In this document: piece by piece, positions 46,297-56,451 of the stretch | How positions within the stretch are numbered: position 1 is the stretch's first letter | Layout of the letters: each line of letters starts with the position of its first letter | Assembly: GCF_042100115.1 (NCBI RefSeq) | Contig: NC_091281.1 | Span: 186,001-250,000 of the forward strand | Direction: 5' to 3' | Length of the DNA: 64,000 bases | Source of the DNA: Alternaria dauci | Taxonomy: Eukaryota > Ascomycota > Dothideomycetes > Pleosporales > Pleosporaceae | Made by a program: the position numbers and the translations under genes | The notes under the pieces: generated by a model | Database searches by the model: none | What the model saw: only the letters and a program-made list of their open reading frames with translations | Told to the model about the DNA's origin: nothing

Positions 46297-46733
46297 GGGG
46301 CTGGGGAGTGGTGTTGTGGTAGTTGTGGAAGGGAAAAGGATTGCGAATGCACATGGTTGTACAGGTTCTGTGAGGATGTGTCTCGGTTGGCTAATATAGA
46401 GGTTGTGGCTGCGGGGATAGGGCGGCCGGAAACAAAGCCGCGGTGCGTCATGTCCTACACGACTCCGCGACTCAACCGTTGGATATGTCACGATACCAAG
46501 TTGGACCAGGAAACCATCACAATGTAATGCGCCATCGGAAGCTGTGCCCAATAACGACATTGTTGTATACAAGCTTTCTGCTAACCATCTGAAATGCCAT
46601 TCCACTGTACCCAGGCAACCACATCCCGTCGCACTCGTCTGGCATCACTACAGCATCCATAACATCATAACGCCAAGCACATATCGTACCATTCCACAGC
46701 CATCACAACACCCAGCAAAAACAAACATCCAAG
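46297..46733. other. Intergenic
   Basis: Aquaporin 3' end and transporter promoter. Nothing else seen. Confidence 0.4.
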
Positions 46734-48042
46734 ATGGATACCCCACCACCAACAAACACCACAGCTATGCCCTCAAAACCAGAAATCCTACAGCAAGAAC
46801 ACACCCACCCAGACCCCAAGACCAGCATACGCAACCGCCTCAAGCACTTTACGCTCGCCTGGTTCCTCTCCACAATGAGCACAGGCGGCCTCGCCCTAGC
46901 TCTCGCAGACACACCACATCAGTTCCCTGGTAGGTATCCATCTATCCCCGCCGTTTCTCACGACTACTAACATCCCGCTTACCCACCGCGCAGGCCTCTA
47001 CTATATCGGCCTCACCCTATTCTTCGCCAATATCCTACTCTTCCTGATCCTATGTACATGCACATTCCTCCGCGCCATCTACCACCCCACACACTTCACC
47101 GCGTCCTTTTCCCACCCCCAAGAATCCCTCTCCCTAGGCGCCTTTTGGCTCTCGCTCAGCGTCATTCTAGCCGGTATCCAGACCTACGGTCTCACTCACA
47201 ACCCCTCTCTTTCTTCTTCTTCTGCTTCTTCTGCTGCTGCAGCGGGATACCCCTGGCTCGTCGACACCGTATACGTATCCTATTACATCTACGCCGCTTC
47301 CTCCCTAGTAAATAGTATATTCCAGTACTGGATCCTTATCGCGTATAGTAAATCCCGCCCGGTACCGTATCTACCTGCTATCTTCCTCGCGGGCTACTCG
47401 GCGATGCTGACTGGTACGCTGGCGAGTATGATTGTGCACACGCAGCCTGGGCATCGCGTCATGGGGATCGTGGTGAGCGGTGTTGCGTATCAGGGGTTTG
47501 GGTGGTGTGTTAGTTTTGTTGCGATTGTGGCGTACGTGAGGAATGTGTTGGATAATGGGTTCCCGGCTGCTGCGCAGGTGAGACCGGGGTTGTTTATCCC
47601 GGTGGGGAGTTGTGCGTATACGATTGTAGCGTTAATCGGGCTTGCGAATGCGATTAACGACGAGGTGGAGGGGGAGATAGGTTACTTTGTAAAGCACCCC
47701 GCTGCGCCAGAGATTCTTCGTGTTCTGGCATTGTTTACGGGGATCTTCTTGTATGTATTTGCGTTCTGGCTTTTTGCGATTGCGGTGCTGGGGAATGTGG
47801 GGGTGCTGGGGAAGATGCGGTTTAGTCTGACGTGGTGGGCGTTCATCTTTCCGAATGTGGGGTTTATGCTGAGTACAAGTATCTTGGGGAGAGAGCTGGA
47901 AAGTGAGGGGATACTGTGGGTGGCGAGTGGGATGACGGCTTTGCTGGTAGTGATTTGGTTGGTGACGGTTGTGGGATGTGTTAGGGCGGTTTGGAAGAGG
48001 GAGATTGTTTGGCCGGGAAGGGATGAGGATAGGAATCGTTGA
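46734..48042 (+). CDS. TDT-family transporter (Mae1-like C4-dicarboxylate/malate permease)
   Basis: Two exons (46734-46929, 46994-48042; 64-bp intron) encode 414 aa. After a short polar N-terminus comes RLKHFTLAWFLSTMSTGGLA, the start of the tellurite-resistance/dicarboxylate transporter domain. STGG rather than the GTG of SSU1 sulfite pumps favours the Mae1 malate-type group. About ten hydrophobic segments follow, including YYIGLTLFFANILLFLILC and MRFSLTWWAFIFPNVGFMLS. A Ser/Ala-rich loop near NPSLSSSSASSAAAA is low-complexity. Plasma-membrane uptake of malate or related acids is inferred from family. Confidence 0.87.
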
Positions 48043-48251
48043 GTGCAGGAACCGTGACCAGTGAAAAAGAGTTTAACTGTGCTTTGTGGGAAGTCTTGAT
48101 ATTAGAGAGCAGCTACGGTTTGCTTGATCATTCCAGTTATCGGCATTGAATGACTGACCGCGTCGCGAGGAGCCCTTTTGACTGACTTCGCGCTACAACT
48201 TGTGGTGTATCAATGAACTTTCCATTTATCCCATTATCTACGCTTAGCATA
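48043..48251. other. Short convergent intergenic region
   Basis: About 210 bp between the stop of the transporter and the stop of the F-box gene on the other strand. No feature seen. Confidence 0.4.
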
Positions 48252-49652
48252 TCAACGCTGAAACTTCAGCCTATAGCCCCTCGCACAGAGCAACTTCGAA
48301 CTATCTCTAGCCATGTAATTGTAGATCCGCATCAACGTGCCAACATCGTCCAAGCTAGACACCAGTTCTGGCAGAAATTCCAAAACAGCTTGCATATAAT
48401 CCGGGCTCGGCCGTGACCACGGCAAGTGGGTATACAAGTTGAACCTAGAAAGACCAAGATACTTTGCAGTGCCGAGCAAATAGTTGTTCATCGGAGAAGC
48501 AGCGCTTTCGTCTCGAAGATTCAGGAGAACATCCCCAGAAAGGTTCTTGATTGTAAGAGCCTTCAGACTCACAGGCAAGAAAGCCTCAGGGTGGAGGAGA
48601 TGTTTAGACGGGCCGTGTATACTCCATGGTTTAATGTATTTGTAGCCCAGCGTGAGCTCTTCAAGCTGCGTGAAGCCACAGAAGCTGCCGAACGGACTTG
48701 ATGTCCCCCGACGAGATCCGTTGTCTTCTCCTGTCCATAGGAATGTCTTTAGGGCTGGAAGAGATATTAACAAGAAGTCGCTCAAACGTCTATAGTCGTA
48801 TATGCCGGAAGCACGGCTGTCAATTCTGACCATCTTCAGGTGTTTGATACACCGCAACTGAGGCAGTGATATCATCTTCTCGAGAGTATCCTGACTCATG
48901 TAGATGTCTTGAACTTCAAGGCTACACACAGCCCCTATTGTGCTAGGCTCTTGGTGTGGTAGCCGGTAGAGAATGTCAATGCCACGACCGCTAACCTTTA
49001 AGGACTCCGTGGGTGGCAGTATGGGTATACTTGCATGAAATCTGAAATCTAACTCGAGACTCTTTAACTTGTGGATGGGGTAAGCTTTCCCAGAAGATCT
49101 TTGGAAACCTTCCTGCCATCGTTCCCAACAGCCATGGTAAAGAGTGTTATTGTGAAGCCCCGAAATCTGGAGATGTTCGAGATTGGTTGCCATGACAAGT
49201 ATCATGGAAATCGAAACATCGAGGATTTCTCTGGTACCAAAAGTACTGATGAACCTTTCCAGGGTAAGTTGAGGATCGCGCAAGGGTTCCACAAGATCCT
49301 CTTTCGTGTCTTTTGCTTTCAGGCGCCTTTTGAAGAGTTCCTCGTGAATGTCTTCGAGCCGATCATAAGGAAACTCCGTTTCTGGGTCATCAGCTCTTGC
49401 GCTGCTTCTATGGCGATAAACCAACCCAAAGCTCCAGATGTATCGAGCTAGCTCCCTGCGGGCGAGTAGGTTCCATGTGAGACGCGCTATGGAGTATGTG
49501 CTCGTGTTGTGTACTCTGATTTCCTTGTATAGAAGTGGCTCTGCCAACTCGCGGTAGTACTTGCTAGTGAGCGTTAGACTGTGAAGTGCGCATCGAGGTA
49601 GCCGTTGTATGATGAGTTCGTCGATTTCGGTCGAAAGTGCTGAGAGAGACAT
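48252..49652 (-). CDS. F-box/LRR-like protein
   Basis: A single intact frame of 466 aa starting MSLSALSTEIDELIIQRLPR. The F-box continues through LTLTSKYYRELAEPLLYKEI, and leucine-rich segments follow (SLEVQDIYMSQDTLEKM, FTQLEELTLGYKYIK, VSLKALTIKNLSGDVLLNL). Such proteins are usually SCF substrate adaptors; the target is unknown. It is clearly paralogous with the broken gene at 1221-2473 and, more distantly, the gene at 50156. The N-terminal stretches SKYY/W...LAEP-LY/ILY line up in all three. Confidence 0.82.
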   Translation of the reverse strand: MSLSALSTEIDELIIQRLPRCALHSLTLTSKYYRELAEPLLYKEIRVHNTSTYSIARLTWNLLARRELARYIWSFGLVYRHRSSARADDPETEFPYDRLEDIHEELFKRRLKAKDTKEDLVEPLRDPQLTLERFISTFGTREILDVSISMILVMATNLEHLQISGLHNNTLYHGCWERWQEGFQRSSGKAYPIHKLKSLELDFRFHASIPILPPTESLKVSGRGIDILYRLPHQEPSTIGAVCSLEVQDIYMSQDTLEKMISLPQLRCIKHLKMVRIDSRASGIYDYRRLSDFLLISLPALKTFLWTGEDNGSRRGTSSPFGSFCGFTQLEELTLGYKYIKPWSIHGPSKHLLHPEAFLPVSLKALTIKNLSGDVLLNLRDESAASPMNNYLLGTAKYLGLSRFNLYTHLPWSRPSPDYMQAVLEFLPELVSSLDDVGTLMRIYNYMARDSSKLLCARGYRLKFQR

Positions 49653-50155
49653 GGTGGAAGGTTCCGGATCGAAAGGGCTCGTGTGTTATAAGCTGTATAT
49701 GATATCCTAGCCTTGAGTATGCGTCGTCTTGTAGACTGCAATAGATCTACGTTAAAACAGTGAATACCGTTGGAATGTGGTTTCGGAGTAGGTTGTAAGT
49801 AATCTGGTCTCGAAAATTTTATACCCTTTGTGTGGTTAGGCCCCAGCAGCAGCACATGACTGAGGTGTACCATGGTCGAGATATTTTCAAAGTCGGGCGA
49901 GAACCGAACTTGACGGTTTCGATCCTCTAAACCTAATTGTGACATTGCTGCTAGCGAGAATCAGTGAAGAGGAGTAGTCGTACGTACCTTGTTTATTTGC
50001 CCACTTCCAACGTTGACACAGTGAAGTGAGGGTAAAAGCACGTGTCGCAAGATCCGTGCCTATGATACTTTAAATGCGCCTTGTCTTCTCATGATCTGCT
50101 CTTCCCACATCTCTAACACTGCCCGCACCTAACTGTACAATATCTACCGCCCACA
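49653..50155. promoter_or_regulatory. Divergent intergenic region between two F-box genes
   Basis: About 500 bp between starts of diverging F-box paralogues; it must contain both promoters. No clear element. Confidence 0.4.
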
Positions 50156-51333
50156 ATGAACAGTATTCCAACCGAGCTAGACGAGCGCATCCTCAAGTAC
50201 CTCGACCAGAAGGAACTCCTCGCCTTTCTGAAAACCTCGAGATACAATCGCCGCATGGCAGAGCCATGCCTTTACCGCGACCTCACGTTCTCGGACCAAC
50301 AATATCGCAGTATAAGCCTACTACTCGACACGATTTTGGATCGTCGAGAGCTGGCAGGACACATTCGTTCTTTCAGCTTGACCGACAAGGTGCACAAAAG
50401 CACTTTCCCAAACACCTACCACTGTTGCTTCGGAAAAGGCGCTTTGAGGTGAGACGTCTACTGGAAGAGGTTGTTCCGCCGTCCTCAATCGACCTAGCCA
50501 GGCAGTGGAGCCGACAACTGTTCGAGCTTAACCCGGTCATTGACGGAAAAGTCGCGATGATCATTCGGCTTGCGAATAATATAGATTATATTGCCCTCAG
50601 TACCGACCTGCGTCAGATGCGAGTAACGTGCCAAATACTTGACATGCTCTGGATCGAAGAGGATGTCGCCGACAATGTAAAAGGCAAAGGTACACAAGCT
50701 ATTCAGAAACACGACGCATATCGCGATGAGCAGAAGGACGACTATGATGTACCTTGTCCGTTCACCAAGTTGAAAAAGTTAAGTATCCATCACACAAAAG
50801 GTCACGCCGCCTACCCTCCAAGCGTTCCCGGGGGATGGCCTTTAGATATGTTTTGGGGTTTTGATTTTTGTGACAGCTTGACCACCCTCACTATAGACGA
50901 TCGGGCCACCAATGCGGGGAGTTCATACGATCCAAATCGAGACATCGAGGAACTCGTTCCACGATACCTACCAGCCAACTTGCAGTCATTGAGCATCACC
51001 AACATAAGCTGTTGGCTACTCGCAGGAGTTTGCAGATGGTACATAGAAGGTAATTTGCAAGACCAGGGTGTAAAAGCCTTTGTCGATGCAGCGACAGCCT
51101 GGCGGCTGAAAAACTTTGATTTGTACATCGAAGTGGAGTGGAAATATGTTTGGGCTGCAGGCATAACGGCGATATATGAGTGGATTCATGGCTTCTTGCC
51201 TCTCCTGGTCGAAGCCTTGAGTCGCTGTGGGATTACGATGCGTGTTTGGCGCCAGGGCGGTACGACACATTCGCCACATTCGACACATAAGCTGTGGTAC
51301 GGGCCCGGATCTGCCGTGGCGGAGCAAGAATGA
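50156..51333 (+). CDS. F-box-like protein with a frame change near 50390-50450
   Basis: The start MNSIPTELDERILKYLDQKE is an F-box, with TSRYNRRMAEPCLYRDLTF after it. The first frame ends at a stop near 50450, whereas the rest (VRRLLEEVVPPSSIDLARQW... to AVAEQE) runs in the -1 frame to 51333. A 59-bp intron 50390-50448 (GTGCAC...TTTGAG) would join them into 372 aa, but its splice sites are poor. The alternative is a true frameshift, as in the paralogue at 1221-2473, keeping the segment PKHLPLLLRKRRFEVRRLLE. The LRR-like C-terminal half is otherwise well preserved. Confidence 0.6.
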
Positions 51334-51766
51334 GAATCTGAATATGGGGCTGGTAGGCATTCTAGCTTTGATCTGGCTCGACGGTCTGTCGCGTGCATGC
51401 TCGATACTATGACGGCCGAGGACTCCATGTCATCCAGAGAGTAGAAATGAGAAGGCTGGGAAAGGAAGAGAACGGGATACGAGCAGGGAGCATGTAGCTT
51501 AAACAGATTCTTCCAGTCTTTCGATAGGCTATGAATAAAGAAGAACTATGATTTGCAATCTTACACTGCGACGTTCCTTCTAATGCGATGTGGACGAAGT
51601 AGGAGGAAGAGACATTTGGTGATTACGTCATTGACACTAGGATCTTATAGCAGCGATCTCCGTGCCTCGGCCATAGCGGGGTTAACTTTCTGGAGCTGAG
51701 CTGCGAAGCGGCCAACATACGCGTCAACGTCACCAGCTCATTATACAGTAGCATCACCCCAACGCC
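51334..51766. other. Intergenic
   Basis: No gene seen. F-box 3' region and NAS6 promoter. Confidence 0.4.
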
Positions 51767-52527
51767 ATGGAAGAATACAAAGCAAAGTATGCCATACACG
51801 AGGCCTGCCGAGAAGGTCAAGGTACATCATATCCCCCCTCCTCCTCAATCCAACTCTAACAAGCCCAGCATCCCGCGTCGACTCCCTCCTCGCTGCAAAC
51901 CCCAAACTGGCAAACCTCCGCGACCCAGACGACCGTCTCCCCATCCACTGGGCAGTGTCCTACAACCACCTCACCATTGTCCAGACCCTCGTGCAAGCCA
52001 AGTCCTTCGACCCCGACGTGACCGACGGCTCCGGCTGGACGCCCCTCATGATGGCGTGTTCGCGGAAAGACGCAGAAGCCATAGTCGACCTCCTGCTCTC
52101 CAAAGACGCCGAAGTAAACGCAAAAAACAACAACGGCCAGACCGCCCTACACTTTTGCGCCTCCAAAGTCAACCTCGATATTGCGCGCACGTTGCTGGCA
52201 CAGAAGCCGCCGGCGAGTGCGCGGATAAAGGACAAGAGGGGTCAGCTTCCGCTGCATCGGGCGGCGGCAGTGGGCAGCGTGCCGATGATGAAGGCGCTGC
52301 TTGATGCAAAGAGTCCGTTGAATGCGACTGATATGGATGGCATGACGGCGCTGCACCATGCGATGAGCGAGGGGCATGGGGATGCGGCGCTGCTGCTACT
52401 GACCATGGGCGCGGAGCACGACAAGAAGGATAACGATGGCAATCTGCCGCTGGATCTCGCGCCTGATGCAAAGACTAGGAGCTTTATACTGCAGGCTGCG
52501 GAGCGGGAGGGCATAGATTTGCTGTAG
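51767..52527 (+). CDS. NAS6: Proteasome assembly chaperone Nas6/gankyrin (26S non-ATPase subunit 10)
   Basis: Two exons (51767-51821, 51869-52527; 47-bp intron) encode 237 aa. It starts MEEYKAKYAIHEACREGQ. Ankyrin repeats fill nearly the whole protein: LPIHWAVSYNHLTIVQTLVQ, GWTPLMMACSRKDAEAIVDL, GQTALHFCASKVNLDIARTL, GQLPLHRAAAVGSVPMMKAL and GMTALHHAMSEGHGDAALLL. Length and repeat layout match Nas6/PSMD10, a chaperone that holds Rpt3 during assembly of the 19S regulatory particle. Confidence 0.88.
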
Positions 52528-53329
52528 GAAGACGATATACTCATCATGTGTAATGCTGCATTTACGGAGCCTATACGATACCCAGGGTTACGGCGCATTG
52601 AATTATCATATGGACTATGAAAATGTTCGAAATGGAGTTTTGTTTGCAGACGATACTGGTTACTTCCATCATGCGTAGAGTTGGCTGGCTAGTTGGGGTG
52701 GCACGAGCTCGAGATCATCTCTCCCGACCTCGACCTTCTCTCCTCTTACAACCCCTCGCACCCCGCGTGTTCTGCACTTCGGACCTATTGCGCAATCGCA
52801 CTATCACCTGCATTAGCCCCCACTCTGCCGGCATGTCGTCAGCCGCGCGGTCTAGCGTCTACCGGCAGCGATCAGTCTACATTCAATGCTTCGAGTCTGA
52901 ACACCCACACTCGCACGATGCGAACAGGTGACTGCACCATGGATACACCTCTGTGAAGCGCGCGACAAACATAGACAAGCTTCGCAATCGCGATTGTAAA
53001 CTGCTGACGTTTCTTTGGTACCTGACGCGTGCGAATCATGAGGATGATTCGCCATCATGGTGCCCATCGTCACCATCATGGTCTTCACTAATTGACTATA
53101 TAGTCTGCGCGGGACTATGTATACCGAGGTAGATACGCGCCGTTTACATTCACAGGGTCATATACAGCAAGCACAAGCTGAAGTGCTTCTACCTCAGAAG
53201 AGTTATAAGTCGCGACCACAACATACAGCTCTGGTTCTCCTGCCTACCTCTGTCCAGCATCATACATCATCCAAGCATACAATCGCTCTTTTATCTGGCG
53301 CACCACACGCCTTGTACTATTAGCACAAC
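52528..53329. other. Intergenic
   Basis: No recognisable gene in about 800 bp. Confidence 0.4.
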
Positions 53330-54374
53330 ATGGCTACCTTCCCCGACCCATCTCCATACCTCAACTTTCTCATCTCGCCACGCATTCCCCCCGAGCTCGT
53401 CTTGAAAACAATCCAACACCTTCCGTTCAACGACGGCACGCTCATAACCACCATACGCTCTGCACACCCCCGTCTTCGCGCCATCTTCAAGAACTACGAA
53501 AAGTCAATCACAGGCAGCTTTATGCGCAAAGAACTACGGCACGCAGAAACCGATTTCAGCCGCCAAGACGGAAGACTAAACGTCGGCTGGCTAGCAGACT
53601 GTGTGAGCAAGTACGACATCATAGACGATGTCATGGACGCCCTCTGCTCCGAGCACAACTTCAATGCCGTTCCACGGCACAATGTTAGTCTCGCGAACGC
53701 AGGGTTACTGCTCTTATACAAGCTCGTATCAATCGGTCAGTCACACTCTCTCCCTGCATGGAACTCCCAACTGAACATCCCCAGAATCCCACACAGCTCG
53801 ACTCACATACATCAAGAACCTGGCGCACGACCCGCTAACAGCAATCTACCTCGTCCTGCACCACGCCACCCTCTCCGCCCGCTACCACGGCTCCGGCTGG
53901 ATCAACCAACGCACATACGGCCGCTTCATGGACGCCAACCAAGTCTCGCTGCGCTGCGAATTGGAATTCTGTTTCGCGGAAGCGGCGCTCGTGCTCGGTC
54001 CGGAGTTCATTTCGGATAGCTTGCTGCACCACGATACGCGGGATGCGGAGACGGTGCTGCTCAATTTCTATGTGGACCATGGCACGCATGATTGGGAGTG
54101 GCCGTGTTGGGGTGCGGGCAGTGGTGAATTTGAACCGCCGAGGGTGCATGGGCCGCTGCGGGAGAAGGGGAGGGGGAGGAGTTTGTTTACGGTGCTGTTG
54201 GAGAGGTTGGCGGAGTGTATGGCGTGTGGGTTGGAGGAGGTGAGGGCGAGAGTTGAGCGGGAATTCGAGGGCGTGGATCGTGCGCTTGCGTATCTGGATT
54301 TGGCGGGTAAAGCGAGGTTGTTGGAGGGGAGGAATGTTGGGGATGGGGATGGGCAGGTGGCATGTGAGTTTTGA
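53330..54374 (+). CDS. Conserved-type hypothetical protein, F-box-like N-terminus
   Basis: Two exons (53330-53735, 53797-54374; 61-bp intron) encode 327 aa. IPPELVLKTIQHLPFNDGTL near residue 18 resembles an F-box-like helix. The rest has no recognised domain, with segments such as LNVGWLADCVSKYDIIDDVM, then INQRTYGRFMDANQVSLRCE, then VLLNFYVDHGTHDWEWPCWG. Good intron signals and continuous reading make it a real gene. Function unknown. Confidence 0.72.
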
Positions 54375-54486
54375 GTTTGAATCCCGCGTTGCCATGTTGC
54401 ATAGATTGGTATTCTTAGCAGGCTTGTATACCCAATTACTTACCCATATACCACGGGAAAGCCATACCATCTTACCTCCCACCACT

Positions 54487-55732
54487 TCACAGCGCAGCAT
54501 ACACATCCGTCCGCCTATTCAACGGCGAATCCCTACGCAACTCCTCCACAAACTCGAGATCAATCTCCGCCGTCGCAATCTCACCCTCATCCTTCCAACC
54601 CCCTCCCTCCCCCTCCCCCTCCTCATCGCCCCCCAACTCCGCCACTATCTTCCCCCACGGATCCACAATCATACTGTGTCCCCAACTCCGCCGCTTCCCC
54701 TCCCCCTCATCATGCACACCCACCTGCGCCGCCGCAATCACATAACTCTGCGTCTCAATTGCCCGTGCACGAATCAATATCTCCCAATGTCCTGCTTTGC
54801 CCGTCGCCGTCGTGAACGCGGCCGGGTAGAGAAGGACTTGTGCGCCGCGGGCGCGCAGCGCGAGACCGGGCTCCGGGAAGCGCAGGTCGAAGCAGATTTG
54901 CATGCCGAGGGTGCCGATGGGGCTGGCGAAGGGGTCGCCGAGGTGCAGGCCCCGTTCTACGCCCGCGGATTCTTGCATGCGCGGGCCGTTCTTGACGTTC
55001 ATGTCGAAGAGGTGGAGTTTTTGGTAGCGGTATTTGATCTGTGGGCGTGGAAGGTGGGTGGTTAGTTTGCGTGTGTGCGTGTGTGCGTGTGTGCGTGTGT
55101 GTGTGTCTGTTATGTATGTTTTGTGTAGATGAAACGTACCTCGCCATCAGAAGTAATCCAGATCAGTGTATTCTTCACCTTGTTGCCGTCGTCGGTGGGC
55201 TCGTGGATGCCGACGGATATGGGCAGGGAGTACTGTTTAGCGGATTCTTGGAGCCCGAGGACAAATTCGGAGTCTTGGACGGACTTGCAGAGCTGGAGGC
55301 CGCCCGACGTGGTGATGTAGTCTGCTGCTTCGGGGAGGAAGAGGGCGGCTGCGCCGGCTTGGTGGGCTTTGCGGCAGAGGTCTTGGGCTTGCTTGAGGTT
55401 GGCGGCCATGGAGGCCGTGGAACGCATTTGTCCGACTGCCTGGGTTTGTTAATGTCAGTAGTCGATGAGTGAGGCTTGTAGGATATGATGTATCTCAGGC
55501 AATGTTGATATGGGGCAACATGGTAAGAGATGTAGCACAATCATAATCATGCGTGACTTCATAAGAGAGACAGAAACAAAAAGTGATGTTCTGAGAAGTG
55601 ATCAATATCATGGCTCATGTTGAACTGAACGCAGATAGTAATATGACAAGTCGGTAGAACGAGGATTCGAGATACGGTACAAGTGACTAGGAAATGGGAC
55701 TAGACTGGAGAACAACTTACTGCGAGAGGCAT
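54487..55732 (-). CDS. Nitrilase-superfamily amidohydrolase (Nit1/Nit2-like)
   Basis: Three exons give 287 aa: a four-codon first exon (55721-55732, MPLA), 55140-55439 and 54487-55038. The Glu-Lys-Cys triad is visible: LFLPEAADYI, YRYQKLHLFDM and MQICFDLRFPEPG. The start MPLA-AVGQMRSTASMAANLK matches the Nit family N-terminus. Human NIT2 is the omega-amidase and NIT1 a deaminated-glutathione amidase; the sequence alone does not separate them here. The first intron is 281 bp, unusually long for this window; the second (101 bp) carries a (GT)n run. GEGKRRSWGHSMIVDPWGKI is the typical C-terminal motif. Confidence 0.87.
55072..55110. repeat. (GT)n microsatellite in an intron
   Basis: Nearly pure GTGTGTGC/GTGTGTGT run inside the second intron of the Nit gene. 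Confidence 0.75.
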
Positions 55733-56451
55733 TTTGACGGTGATGATTATATCGTGGAAAGATGCACAAATGAGGTATCTCTGTACTTATGCCAAACTCC
55801 TCGGCAGACTAAAGAAATGTTACTGACGTCGTCACAGTCGGCAGAAGCGATGCCACTAGGCAGACTAGTTCAAATCGAGTAGCCATCGCAAGATGCAAGT
55901 GCATCTGGATTCGCATGTGTGAAAAGGCATATGCGATGTAGCCGCCATGCCAAAGTGAAGACATGGCATACTCGGATTCCCATGCGGAAACCATGGCCGG
56001 AAGCAAAGTCCCCTGCATAAGTGCTGGTCACGGGGATTGCGTCAGGGCGGAGTCGCGGCAGAGCGGAAGGCTGGCCAATCGGCGTTTGGCTGGCGACGTG
56101 CAACCGCATCCGTCATGCTGAGGGCTTGCGCGGCAGGAATCGTGGGGCCACGAATACTACTGGCGCTATTTCGCTTACACGAGCGCCATCTAGCTGCGAC
56201 AAGTCATTTCGAGTCTCGGACATTGACTGCATTCCACGCATGGTTGTTGTTGATGTTGCTATTCAAGTCTTAGCTTGCGACTCCCCGCGAAACCTTACGT
56301 GACCGCGTACCACGTCCAACCGACCAGCCTGGCCTTTTGCGCAATTGAGCTATGAACAGACACAAGCGGAGAACGAGTGCACGGTGAAAGCTAGCCAAAC
56401 TCCGCAGACGAGGGACAGAGTCACCACACGCACCGAGGCTGCAACGGCAAG
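55733..56451. promoter_or_regulatory. Divergent intergenic region, Nit gene / TMF gene
   Basis: About 720 bp between diverging starts. No other gene seen; specific elements not identified. Confidence 0.4.
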
